Shown here: positions 19,569-27,110 of the stretch, piece after piece
Position numbering within the stretch: the first letter of the stretch is position 1
Layout: every line of letters starts with the position of its first letter
Assembly: GCA_963743015.1 (NCBI GenBank)
Contig: CAVUOD010000004.1
Location: 76,554-140,553 of the forward strand
From: CAVSRC01 sp963743015
GTDB taxonomy: Bacteria; Pseudomonadota; Alphaproteobacteria; Rhizobiales; Kaistiaceae
DNA: 64,000 bases
Direction of reading: 5' to 3'
Position numbers and translations under genes: made by a program
The notes under the pieces: generated by a model
What the model saw: the letters and a program-made list of their open reading frames with translations, nothing else
Told to the model about the DNA's origin: nothing
The model's database searches: none

Positions 19569-20066
19569 TCGGAGCCCCCGAACGGATGCTCGGGCCGACC
19601 GTCTGACAGGCCGAGCAGCATGTTCACCACCCGCACCAGCGCAAAGATGAACAGCGAGCCGATCAGCACCAGCATGCTGACATGGATGAAGTCCATGCGC
19701 CAACCGAGCGTCGGGGATGTCTGCAATGCACCAATCGGCGGTGAAGCTCCAGGCCGGCACCAGCAGCATCAGGCAAAGGCCGGCGGTGGCCGCCGCACCG
19801 ACGAGACGCAGCCACCACGGCCAACGGCCCGGCAGCGCCTCGCTGAGGATATCGACATTGACCAGATCCCCGGTGCGGAAGGAGAGGCCGACGCCGAAAG
19901 CCGCAAGAAAAAGCAGGGCAAAGCGGGTGAGTTCTTCCGTCCAGACCGGTGAATCGGAAAAGGTTCGGCCGAGCACCTGAACCAGGACGGAAAAGATCAA
20001 CACCGAAAAGGCGAGGCCGACGGCAAGCCGGCAGACAAACACCAGTGTGGAGACGATGCGGGTCAT
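19565..20066 (-). CDS. TRAP transporter small permease (DctQ), frame-broken
   Basis: This four-helix membrane subunit, about 166 residues when repaired, bridges binding protein and large permease. The N-terminal part MTRIVSTLVFVCRLAVGLAFSVLIFSVLVQVLGRTFSDSPVWTEELTRFALLFLAAFGVGLSFRTG is typical, with the conserved W.EEL/R.. and helix 2-3 pattern. Near 19738 the frame shifts by one base and continues TSPTLGWRMDFIHVSMLVLIGSLFIFALVRVVNMLLG to a stop overlapping DctM. In the uncorrected frame it would read straight into DctM, which could be mistaken for a natural DctQM fusion. Confidence 0.85.
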
Positions 20067-20102
20067 TCTGCGCCAACCTGACGAGACGAGGCGGAAGAAG
20101 CA

Positions 20103-20130
20103 CGGCGCCGGCCGCCATGGACCGGCGCCG
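20103..20130. terminator. Stem-loop after dctP
   Basis: Arms CGGCGCCGG (20103-20111) and CCGGCGCCG (20122-20130) pair perfectly. It lies 10 nt beyond the DctP stop and before the small-permease gene. It has the same placement as hairpins after other binding-protein genes in this window. Confidence 0.7.
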
Positions 20131-20140
20131 CCATCCATGG

Positions 20141-21118
20141 TCAGTCGGCGAACAGGCCTTTGACGATATCCTTGATCTCGGGCTTGACGTTGGCAAGCAC
20201 GGCATCCTTGGCCTTGGCGGCAAAGGCGGCGCCGTCGACGTCGACGAAGGTCATGCCCTTGTCCTGCAGCTCCTTGGCGAGGTTCTGCTCGTCGGTCATG
20301 AACAGGTCACGCTCGTAGGCCTGGGCGCGCTTGGCCGCTTCCATCACCGCCGCCTTGTCGGCGTCGGAGAGCTTGTTCCAGGTGATTTCGGAAATCGTGA
20401 GATAGATCCACGAGCGGACGTGCTCGGTCTTGTTCACGTATTTCTGCACCTCGTTGAAGTTGGCCGACTTGATCAGCGCCAAAGGATTCTCCTGGGCGTC
20501 GATCGTGCCGTTCTGCAGGGAGGTGAACACCTCGGAGAAGGCCATCGGCGTCGGGCTCGCGCCGAGCGACTTCCAGACGTCGACGAAGAGGGGCACGTTG
20601 GGCACGCGCAGCTTCAGCCCCTTCAGGTCGTCCGGCGATTTGATCGGGCGATTGGAGGTCAGATCGCGCGGACCGCGCGGGAAATAGGCGATCGGGCGGA
20701 TCTTCGCCTTCTCGATGATCTCGGCCTTGATCTTGTCGCCGATCGCGCCGCTGGCGACCGCATCCATCTGGTCGAGCGTCTTGTAGGCATAGGGCACCGC
20801 CAGCAGAGCGGCCATGGGCGCCCAGTTCTGCAGGCTCTCACCGGTGATCGTCATGTCGACGGTACCGAGCTGCATGCCGTTGATGAGATCCATCTCCTTG
20901 CCGAGCGACTCGTTGGGATAGACCTGGACCTCGATGCGGCCATTGGTCAGCGCCTTCAGTTCCTCGCCGAACTTCAGCGACGCCAGGTGCCAAATGTCAT
21001 GTTCGTTCGCGAGATGGCCGAGCTTGAGCGTCATCTCGGCGGCATGCACCGATCCTGCAAGCAGGCTGGCGGCGAATGTCGTCAGCAGCACTTTGCCAAT
21101 TCTGGAAATAGTCAGCAT
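20141..21118 (-). CDS. TRAP transporter substrate-binding protein (DctP)
   Basis: This 325-residue periplasmic protein has a signal peptide (MLTISRIGKVLLTTFAASLLAGSVHA) and then AEMTLKLGHLANEHDIWHLASLKFGEELKALTNGRIEVQVYPNESLGKEMDLINGMQLGTVDMTI, characteristic of DctP/SiaP-type proteins. The conserved arginine that holds the substrate carboxylate is expected in LKGLKLRVPNVPLFVDVWKSLGASPTPMAFSEVFTSLQNGTIDAQENP, where LKLRVP is the family motif. It binds an organic acid or sugar acid for the DctQM channel. It is preceded by the GntR regulator gene and followed by a hairpin. Confidence 0.95.
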   Translation of the reverse strand: MLTISRIGKVLLTTFAASLLAGSVHAAEMTLKLGHLANEHDIWHLASLKFGEELKALTNGRIEVQVYPNESLGKEMDLINGMQLGTVDMTITGESLQNWAPMAALLAVPYAYKTLDQMDAVASGAIGDKIKAEIIEKAKIRPIAYFPRGPRDLTSNRPIKSPDDLKGLKLRVPNVPLFVDVWKSLGASPTPMAFSEVFTSLQNGTIDAQENPLALIKSANFNEVQKYVNKTEHVRSWIYLTISEITWNKLSDADKAAVMEAAKRAQAYERDLFMTDEQNLAKELQDKGMTFVDVDGAAFAAKAKDAVLANVKPEIKDIVKGLFAD

Positions 21119-21159
21119 GTCTTTCCTCCCTTGCTGAACAACTGCGTCTGGCCCGCAGA

Positions 21160-21867
21160 CTACCCCTCTGCGGGTTCGAAGAATTCCGGCCTGTTTTCCG
21201 CCACGGCCGGCAGGGTCTTGAGTATTTCGCGCAAGTGCGTGCGCATCGCCGCCTCGGCCGCCAACGCATCGCCGGCCGCGATGGCATCGACGATTGCCTC
21301 GTGCTGTGCGACCAGCGTTTCCATCGGGAATTGATGGAGGGTCAGATAGCGAACGCGATCCATCTGCGACTTGACGGCTTCGATGAGGTTGCGGGCGTAT
21401 GTCTTGCCGGCAGCCTCCGCCAGTGTCCGGTGGAACCGCTCATCGAGTTCCATGAACCGTTCCTGATCGTGCGTGGCAGCCCTCTGCTGGGCGACCAGCT
21501 GGTCGCGCAACTCTTCCACCAGACCCGCCACGCGCAACGTGGCGACCTCCTTTGCGATGTCGGCCTCGATCGCTTCGCGCACGAAGCGCGCGTCGAGCAC
21601 TTCCGACATGGTGATCTTGCGGACGAAGGTGCCGCGCTGCGGGCGCACCTCGACCAGCCCCTCAACCGACAATTTGATGAGGGCTTCACGCACCGGCTGG
21701 CGGCTGACTGAAAATTCCGCCGCGATCTGCGGCTCGTTCACGCGCGCGCCCGGCGCGACCTCGTTGCGGATGATGCGCTCGCGCAGGATGCGATGAATCT
21801 GCGGGCCAACCGAAGCCCCCGCATCCAACTTGCGCCGCGGATTCTGCTGGAAATTCATCGAATCCAT
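21160..21867 (-). CDS. GntR-family (FadR/FCD) transcriptional regulator
   Basis: This regulator of about 235 residues has a winged helix (IHRILRERIIRNEVAPGARVNEPQIAAEFSVSRQPVREALIKLSVEGLVEVRPQRGTFV) and a C-terminal FCD domain with metal-ligand type residues in DARFVREAIEADIA, ERFMELDERFHRTLAEAAG and VAQHEAIVDAIAAGDALAAEAAMRTHL. It sits at the head of the TRAP operon, 41 nt before dctP. A 16-bp perfect palindrome 27 nt upstream of the chosen ATG suggests autoregulation. GTG 21885 and ATG 21858 are other possible starts. Confidence 0.92.
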   Translation of the reverse strand: MDSMNFQQNPRRKLDAGASVGPQIHRILRERIIRNEVAPGARVNEPQIAAEFSVSRQPVREALIKLSVEGLVEVRPQRGTFVRKITMSEVLDARFVREAIEADIAKEVATLRVAGLVEELRDQLVAQQRAATHDQERFMELDERFHRTLAEAAGKTYARNLIEAVKSQMDRVRYLTLHQFPMETLVAQHEAIVDAIAAGDALAAEAAMRTHLREILKTLPAVAENRPEFFEPAEG

Positions 21868-21893
21868 CCCCGCCTTTGGCCCCACTATATACA

Positions 21894-21909
21894 GACTAGT
21901 ATACTAGTC
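21894..21909. promoter_or_regulatory. GntR/FCD operator, perfect 16-bp palindrome
   Basis: GACTAGTATACTAGTC is perfectly self-complementary, with the GTATAC centre typical of FCD-type GntR sites. It lies between the GntR-dctPQM operon (minus) and the truncated dehydratase (plus), placed to control both. Confidence 0.75.
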
Positions 21910-22044
21910 AAACTAATCGAATGTCGGTCTGAAGGTCTGCGTGCCAATCAATGCGGCCTGCCCGAGCGGCAGTGGCCGCGCGGCGCTGGCGCACGATCGC
22001 CATCGCGGCTGACGCGCCGGCCGGTCGGGACCTGGGAGGACCGC

Positions 22045-22224
22045 GTGAAGATCACCGGACATTCGAGCGACCACGGTATCCGGCCCCCGGAGGCCCCGAT
22101 CCGGCACAGCAATGGCGCCGATTGGAGCCGGTTCGTGCGCACGGTCGTCGAAATCGACACGGACGAAGGCATTTCCGGTCTGGGCGAAGCGGGCGGCGGC
22201 AGCGAGAGCGCGGCGATCGCCTGA
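22045..22224 (+). pseudogene. N-terminal remnant of an enolase-superfamily sugar-acid dehydratase
   Basis: This is a short frame with a good ribosome site (GGGAGGACC) before GTG 22045. It encodes KITGHSSDHGIRPPEAP, RHSNGADWSRFVRTVVEIDTDEG and ISGLGEAGGGSESAAIA. This matches the capping-domain start of glucarate-dehydratase-like members of the mandelate racemase family, where ..VEVETDEGI.GLGE.GG.. is diagnostic. A TGA interrupts where Trp is common, followed by STFKAV in frame, and no barrel domain follows before the histidine-kinase gene about 80 bp on. All catalytic residues are therefore gone. It is divergent from the GntR-TRAP operon across its operator, so it was probably the catabolic enzyme for the TRAP substrate. 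Confidence 0.65.
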
Positions 22225-22306
22225 AGCACCTTCAAGGCGGTGTCCGATCAGGCCGGCGCCCGACGGCACAAAGCCCATCGAGCTCGTCAGCCTCGGTCCG
22301 GACCCG

Positions 22307-23716
22307 CTAGACAGATCCGCTCGGCGCGGGCGGAAAGCTGATCCTTGCCGTCAGACCGGAACTGCCGCAGGCATCGGTGAGAGCCAGCGTGCCGCCGAAA
22401 AGCCCGGCGATCTCGGACACGATCGAAAGGCCGAGGCCGGCCCCCTGCTCGCTGCCGCTGGTGTTGCGGGCGAAGCGCTCGCGAACCCGGTCGCGCATGG
22501 CCGGCGGAATGCCCGGGCCATTGTCCTCGACTTCGAGCACGACCTTGCCGTCATGTCGCGCAACCCGGACCGTCGCGCGGCCGCCGGAACCGGTGTAGCG
22601 GACGGCGTTCTCGACCAGATTGGCGAGCATTTCTCCGAGAAGCATCGCATCGCCGCGCACCACCGCTTCGCCATCGGCCTCGACGCCGAGGTCGACGCCG
22701 CGCGCGGCGGCCTGCCGAACCTGGTCGGCCACGATGCTGCGGGCGAGTCCGGCGAGATCGGTCGTCTTGTGGGTGAGCGCCTCGGAGGCTGCCTCGTCGA
22801 CACGGGCAAGAAGAAGCAGCTGCGAGAGTATCCGCTCCGCATGCGCCGCGGCGCGCTCGGCGTTTTCGCCAGCGGCATGCGCTTCGGCAAGCGTCTTCGC
22901 GCGCTTCGCAAGCGCCAGTTCGGTGCGCACGATCGCCAAGGGCGTGCGCAGTTGATGGCTGGCATTGCCGGTGAAGTGACGCAGTGCCTCGAGCGCGGCG
23001 GCAAGGCGCGCCATGAAGCCGTTGATGGTAGAGACCAGACCGCCGACCTCCCGCGGCACCCGGTGCTCGATCGGCCGCAGGTCGTCAGGCGATCGCCGGC
23101 CGATCGCGTTCTGCAGCCGGTACAGCGGACGCAGGCCGGCGCTCACCGCCAGCCAGACGATGATCGCAGCGCTGACGATCAGCACGCCCTGGCGCGCGGC
23201 GGAGCGCAACAGGATGTCTTGCGACAGGCGCTGTCGCGCATTGGTGGTCTCCGCCACGGTGACCCGGAAAGGGATGGAACTGAGACCGGTCGAGGCCGCT
23301 CCGTTCAGCACCGCGACGCGGATCGGCTCGTTGCGGAAGACGGCATCGCGGAACGACATGCCGGTGCGCAGGTCCGTGCCGCCCTCGGCCTCGGGCAGCG
23401 CCTTGTAGCCGGTAATGAACGTGCCCGGCGGGCCATCAATGCGATAGAAGACCCGGTCCTGCGCCGCCGAGGTCAGCATGTCGAGCGCGACATAGGGGAT
23501 GTCGACCTCCAGCGCCCCATCTTCACCAACCACGACACGCTCGCCAATCGCCTGCGCCGATCCGGCGAGGACCCGGTCGGAGACCTGGTCGGCCAGGATG
23601 CGGGCGGAACGGTAGGTCTCGGCAAGAGCGGCGATGCCGATCAGCACCAGCGGCACCAGCAGCCAAAGCAGCAACCGGCGACGCAAGGAATAGGGCGTGG
23701 TCGGCGAAGCGGTCAC
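22307..23716 (-). CDS. tctE: Sensor histidine kinase (TctE type)
   Basis: This 469-residue inner-membrane sensor kinase has an N-terminal membrane helix (LLLWLLVPLVLIGIAALAE), a periplasmic domain of about 130 residues, a second helix (GVLIVSAAIIVWLAVSAGL) and a HAMP-like linker. The H-box HFTGNASHQLRTPLAIVRTELALAK carries the phospho-accepting His. ATP-binding boxes are NLVENAVRYT, EDNGPGIPP and GAGLGLSIV. It overlaps the response-regulator stop by four bases. The set of kinase, regulator, separate binding protein and TctCBA transporter matches the tricarboxylate-sensing TctDE arrangement. Confidence 0.88.
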   Translation of the reverse strand: MTASPTTPYSLRRRLLLWLLVPLVLIGIAALAETYRSARILADQVSDRVLAGSAQAIGERVVVGEDGALEVDIPYVALDMLTSAAQDRVFYRIDGPPGTFITGYKALPEAEGGTDLRTGMSFRDAVFRNEPIRVAVLNGAASTGLSSIPFRVTVAETTNARQRLSQDILLRSAARQGVLIVSAAIIVWLAVSAGLRPLYRLQNAIGRRSPDDLRPIEHRVPREVGGLVSTINGFMARLAAALEALRHFTGNASHQLRTPLAIVRTELALAKRAKTLAEAHAAGENAERAAAHAERILSQLLLLARVDEAASEALTHKTTDLAGLARSIVADQVRQAAARGVDLGVEADGEAVVRGDAMLLGEMLANLVENAVRYTGSGGRATVRVARHDGKVVLEVEDNGPGIPPAMRDRVRERFARNTSGSEQGAGLGLSIVSEIAGLFGGTLALTDACGSSGLTARISFPPAPSGSV

Positions 23717-24390
23717 GTCGGCTGATCCTGCTGCAGGTAGTAACCAAGGCCGCGGGCGACCTGGATGGTCACCCCCACCGGGGAAAGCTTCTTGCGCAGG
23801 CGGCTGACATATTGCTCGATGGCATTGTCGCTTACCTCCTCGTCGAAGGCGGACAGCAATTCGACAATCTGCTGTTTGGAGACGATGCGGCTATTCGACA
23901 GCATGAGCGTCTCCAGCACGCTGAGTTCCCGTGCCGGCAAGTCGATGGGTCTGCCGCTGCAGGAAAGCAGACGGGTATTCAGATCGAGCGTCAGCGGCCC
24001 GTATTCGGCCATCGCCGATCCCAGCCCCGCGCTTCGCCGTAGCAGGACCCGAATGCGCGCCTCGACCTCGCTCACGTCGAACGGCTTGGCGAGGTAGTCG
24101 TCGGCACCGAGATCCAGCCCGCGCACGCGCTCGTCGAGCGCGCCGCGCGCGGTCAGCACCAGGACCGGCGTGTTGTCGTGCCGCCCGCGCATGGCACGCA
24201 GCACGTCGAGGCCGTCCATCTCCGGCAGGGTCAGGTCAAGGACGACGAGATCGTAGCTCTGGGTTGCTATGACGGCATCCGCGGAAACGCCGTCCTGCAC
24301 GATATCGACGGCATAGCCGCTGCCTTTCAGGACCTTGCCCAGCCCGGCAGCCAGAGCCTCGTTGTCCTCGACAACGAGAATGCGCATCAC
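23713..24390 (-). CDS. tctD: OmpR-family response regulator (TctD type)
   Basis: This 225-residue regulator has receiver-domain residues MRILVVEDNEALAAG (acidic pair), LVVLDLTLPEMDGLDVLRAMR (phospho-Asp), LTARG and DDYLAKPF (Lys). A C-terminal winged helix follows (LDLNTRLLSCSGRPIDLPARELSVLETLMLSNSRIVSKQQIVELL ... VSRLRKKL). It is transcribed with the kinase and divergently from the plus-strand solute-binding protein and tctCBA. The 11-bp direct repeats at 25573-25594 are likely binding sites. Confidence 0.92.
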   Translation of the reverse strand: MMRILVVEDNEALAAGLGKVLKGSGYAVDIVQDGVSADAVIATQSYDLVVLDLTLPEMDGLDVLRAMRGRHDNTPVLVLTARGALDERVRGLDLGADDYLAKPFDVSEVEARIRVLLRRSAGLGSAMAEYGPLTLDLNTRLLSCSGRPIDLPARELSVLETLMLSNSRIVSKQQIVELLSAFDEEVSDNAIEQYVSRLRKKLSPVGVTIQVARGLGYYLQQDQPT

Positions 24391-24462
24391 TTTCCTCCCG
24401 TGATCAGCCTATCTCCGGCTGATTTGCTTGTGAATGCGCCTGTCGGGGGGCATGGTTGAGCG

Positions 24463-25536
24463 ATGACGGCCAACCGTTTCGTCATGGCTGCAGCCCTCGC
24501 CGTCGGCTTCTCCGCCGGGCAGGCCGCGGCGGCGGTCTACCCGGCCCTGTCGGGCGAAGCGCAGGCGCGCACGGTGCTGGTCTATTCGGCGCTCGACGAA
24601 AACATCGCGGTGCCGCTGATAAGGGCGTTCCAGAAGGCCAATCCGGCCCTCACGCTCGACTACCGCGAACTGCAGACGATCGAGATCTACGACCGGGTGA
24701 TCAGGGAGACCGACGCCGGCGGCAAGACCGCGGACGTGGCGATCTCCTCGGCGATGGATCTGCAGGTGAAGCTTGCCAATGACGGCTATGCCCGTGCCAT
24801 CAATCCAGCCTCGGCCGCATCGCTGCCGCGATGGGCGATCTGGCGCAACACCGCCTTCGCCCTCACCTTCGAGCCGGCGGCGATCGTCTACAACAAGCAG
24901 GCCTTCAAGGATCGGCCGCCACCCAAGACCCACGGCGAGCTGACGCAATTCCTCAAGGATGCCGGCAACGATTTCTACGGCCGCATCGGCACCTACGATA
25001 TCGAGCGCGCCGGCGTCGGCTTTCTCTTCCTCGCCCGCGATCAGGAGCACTATCGCAACATCTGGGACCTGGTGAAGGCGATGGGCGCGGCCGGGGTCAA
25101 GCTCTACTCCAACTCCTCGGCCATCCTCGAACGGGTCGCCGACGGACGTTTCGCGCTCGGGTACAATATCCTCGGCTCCTATGCGGAGGCGTGGGCACAG
25201 ACGGCACCCGACCTCGGTATCGTCCTGCCCTCGGACTATACGGTGGTGATGTCGCGCATCGGCCTGGTGCCGGAGGCCGCCGCGGCACCCGATCTCGGCG
25301 AGCGCTTTCTCGATTTCCTGATGTCGGAGGACGGCCAGCGCGTCATGGCGCGTGACGTCCACCTGCCGGCGATCAATCCGAAGGTCCGCGGCGACGACAC
25401 GATCGGTGCGATGCAGGCCGCGCTCGGCGCCCAGTTGCGGCCGGTCCCGGTGAGCCCCGGCCTGCTGGTCTATCTCGATCAGGTGAAGCGGGCGCACCTC
25501 ATCAAACGCTGGAACGAGGCGCTGACCGGCCAATAG
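24463..25536 (+). CDS. Periplasmic solute-binding protein (Fbp/iron-type fold) beside TctDE
   Basis: This 357-residue protein has signal peptide MTANRFVMAAALAVGFSAGQAAAA and a type II binding-protein body: ARTVLVYSALDENIAVPLIRAFQKANPALTLDYRELQTIEIYDRVIRE, DVAISSAMDLQVKLANDGYA, EPAAIVYNKQAF and GLVPEAAAAPDLGERFLDFLMSEDGQRVM, as in ferric-ion/AfuA-like proteins. No ABC permease or ATPase is adjacent. It starts 72 bp from the divergent tctDE operon and precedes tctCBA, so a role as a periplasmic partner that presents ligand to the TctE sensor is plausible. Binding a metal-citrate or free tricarboxylate is an alternative. Confidence 0.82.
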   Translation: MTANRFVMAAALAVGFSAGQAAAAVYPALSGEAQARTVLVYSALDENIAVPLIRAFQKANPALTLDYRELQTIEIYDRVIRETDAGGKTADVAISSAMDLQVKLANDGYARAINPASAASLPRWAIWRNTAFALTFEPAAIVYNKQAFKDRPPPKTHGELTQFLKDAGNDFYGRIGTYDIERAGVGFLFLARDQEHYRNIWDLVKAMGAAGVKLYSNSSAILERVADGRFALGYNILGSYAEAWAQTAPDLGIVLPSDYTVVMSRIGLVPEAAAAPDLGERFLDFLMSEDGQRVMARDVHLPAINPKVRGDDTIGAMQAALGAQLRPVPVSPGLLVYLDQVKRAHLIKRWNEALTGQ

Positions 25537-25572
25537 ACGCTGCTCCGCACAATTCAGTTTTCGCGGTGCAGC

Positions 25573-25594
25573 GTCAGCTTCGTGTCAGTTTCGT
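25573..25594. promoter_or_regulatory. Tandem 11-bp direct repeats, candidate TctD sites
   Basis: GTCAGCTTCGT (25573-25583) is followed immediately by GTCAGTTTCGT (25584-25594), differing at one base and spaced one helical turn, the usual geometry of OmpR-family sites. They lie 61-82 nt upstream of the tctC ATG. Confidence 0.65.
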
Positions 25595-25654
25595 CCCCTC
25601 AACTCGACCAAGCGCCGCCGTTCGAGCGGCCGAACGAGTATGGGGGAGGACAAT

Positions 25655-26629
25655 ATGAAGAAGCTACTCGGCCTTGCGGCCGCATTTGCCATTCTGGCGC
25701 CGCTGTCGGCCCAGGCGTTTGAACCGGACGCCACCGAATGCATCGCACCGGCCGGCGCCGGCGGCGGATGGGATTTCACCTGCCGCCAGGTTGGCAAGGC
25801 GCTCTACGATCTCAAGATCGTGCCTTCGCCGGTTCAGGTGACCAACCTCTCCGGCGGCGGCGGCGGCGTTGCCTACGCCGAAGTGGTCAACAAGCGAAAC
25901 AGCGACAACAACCTGATCGTTGCTGCCTCCTCGGCGACCTCGACCCGGCTCGCCCAGGGCGCTTATCCCGGCAACACCATGGATCAGGTGCGCTGGGTCG
26001 GCGCGATCGGCTCCGACTACGGCGTGATCGCTGTCTCGGCGAAGTCGGATATCAATTCGCTTGCCGCCCTGATGGACAAGATCAAGGCCGACCCGTCGTC
26101 GATCGCCTTTGCCGGCGGTTCGGCAGTCGGCGGCTGGGACCATCTGAAGGTGCTGATCGCGGCCAAGGCGGCGGGCATCGACGACATCCGCAAGATCAAA
26201 TACGTCGCCTTCGAGGGTGGCGGCGAGGCGATCACCCAGCTCCTCGGCAACCATGTCCAGGCGTTCACCGGCGATCTGTCGGAAGCGCAGGGCTTTGTCG
26301 AATCGGGCGACATCAAGGTTCTGGCGGTGCTGGCGCCCGAACGTCTGCCCGGCGATTTCGGCAAGTTTCCGACGGCCAAGGAACAGGGCATCGACGCCGT
26401 CGGCGCCAACTGGCGCGGGTTCTACGTGCCCGGCGGCATGTCCGACGACGCCTATGACTTCTGGGTGAGCGCGATCAAGAAGGTCTACGATTCGGCAGAG
26501 TGGAAGAAGATCATGTCCGACAACGGCCTGATGCCGCTCAACGCGTCCGGTGCCGATTTCCAGAAGTTCGTCGCCGATCAGGTGGCGGCGACCACCGCGA
26601 TGTCCAAGGAGATCGGTCTGATCAAGTGA
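25655..26629 (+). CDS. tctC: Tripartite tricarboxylate transporter binding protein TctC
   Basis: This 324-residue periplasmic receptor of a secondary transporter has signal peptide MKKLLGLAAAFAILAPLSAQA. It shows the Bug/TctC pattern: ECIAPAGAGGGWDFTCRQVGKAL (the P.G.GGG.D.. ligand loop), VTNLSGGGGGVAYAEV, GSDYGVIAVSAKSDINSLAALMDKIK and GGSAVGGWDHLKV. ATG 25655 has a strong GGGGGAGGA site; the longer frame from 25640 has none. It is the first gene of tctCBA, 118 nt after the separate binding protein. Citrate or a related tricarboxylate is likely from the TctDE context. Confidence 0.93.
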   Translation: MKKLLGLAAAFAILAPLSAQAFEPDATECIAPAGAGGGWDFTCRQVGKALYDLKIVPSPVQVTNLSGGGGGVAYAEVVNKRNSDNNLIVAASSATSTRLAQGAYPGNTMDQVRWVGAIGSDYGVIAVSAKSDINSLAALMDKIKADPSSIAFAGGSAVGGWDHLKVLIAAKAAGIDDIRKIKYVAFEGGGEAITQLLGNHVQAFTGDLSEAQGFVESGDIKVLAVLAPERLPGDFGKFPTAKEQGIDAVGANWRGFYVPGGMSDDAYDFWVSAIKKVYDSAEWKKIMSDNGLMPLNASGADFQKFVADQVAATTAMSKEIGLIK

Positions 26630-26675
26630 GGTGCGCCGCCTTGACGGGCGCCGACGCCGCGTTGACAGTCGTTCC

Positions 26676-27107
26676 ATGAGCGATCGCGTCTTCGGCGTGT
26701 TCTGCGTTGTGCTTGCCGGATTCTTCATCTGGCAAGCAACGCAGATCCAGACCGGCTTCATCGTCGATCCGATGGGGCCGCGGGCCTTCCCGATTGTCAT
26801 CGGCGCGACGCTGGCCCTTGCGGCGATCTATCCGATCGTCAGACCCGACCGGCACGTGGAGTGGCCGGCGCCGGCACGTCTCATCGAGATCGCGTTCGCG
26901 GCGGCCCTGATGTTCGCCTACGCGCAGGTCCTGCCGGAATTGGGATTTGTCGCCTCGACCGCGATCGCGGCGGCACTGCTCAGCTGGCGACTGGGCTCGA
27001 AGCCGGTAACCGCGGTCGTCGCCGGGATCAGCATCGCGATCCTCATCTACGTCATCTTCCACATGATCCTCGGGCTTACGCTTGCCCGCGGTCCCTGGGG
27101 GTTCTGA
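26676..27107 (+). CDS. tctB: Tripartite tricarboxylate transporter small membrane subunit TctB
   Basis: This 143-residue protein has four predicted membrane helices (VFGVFCVVLAGFFIWQA, AFPIVIGATLALAAIYPIV, LIEIAFAAALMFAYAQVLPE, AVVAGISIAILIYVIFHMILG) and the TctB-typical FIVDPMGPRAFP motif after helix 1. ATG 26676 is chosen; an earlier GTG at 26631 would add an arginine-rich leader. It is followed after 3 nt by tctA. Confidence 0.92.
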   Translation: MSDRVFGVFCVVLAGFFIWQATQIQTGFIVDPMGPRAFPIVIGATLALAAIYPIVRPDRHVEWPAPARLIEIAFAAALMFAYAQVLPELGFVASTAIAAALLSWRLGSKPVTAVVAGISIAILIYVIFHMILGLTLARGPWGF

Positions 27108-27110
27108 GCC

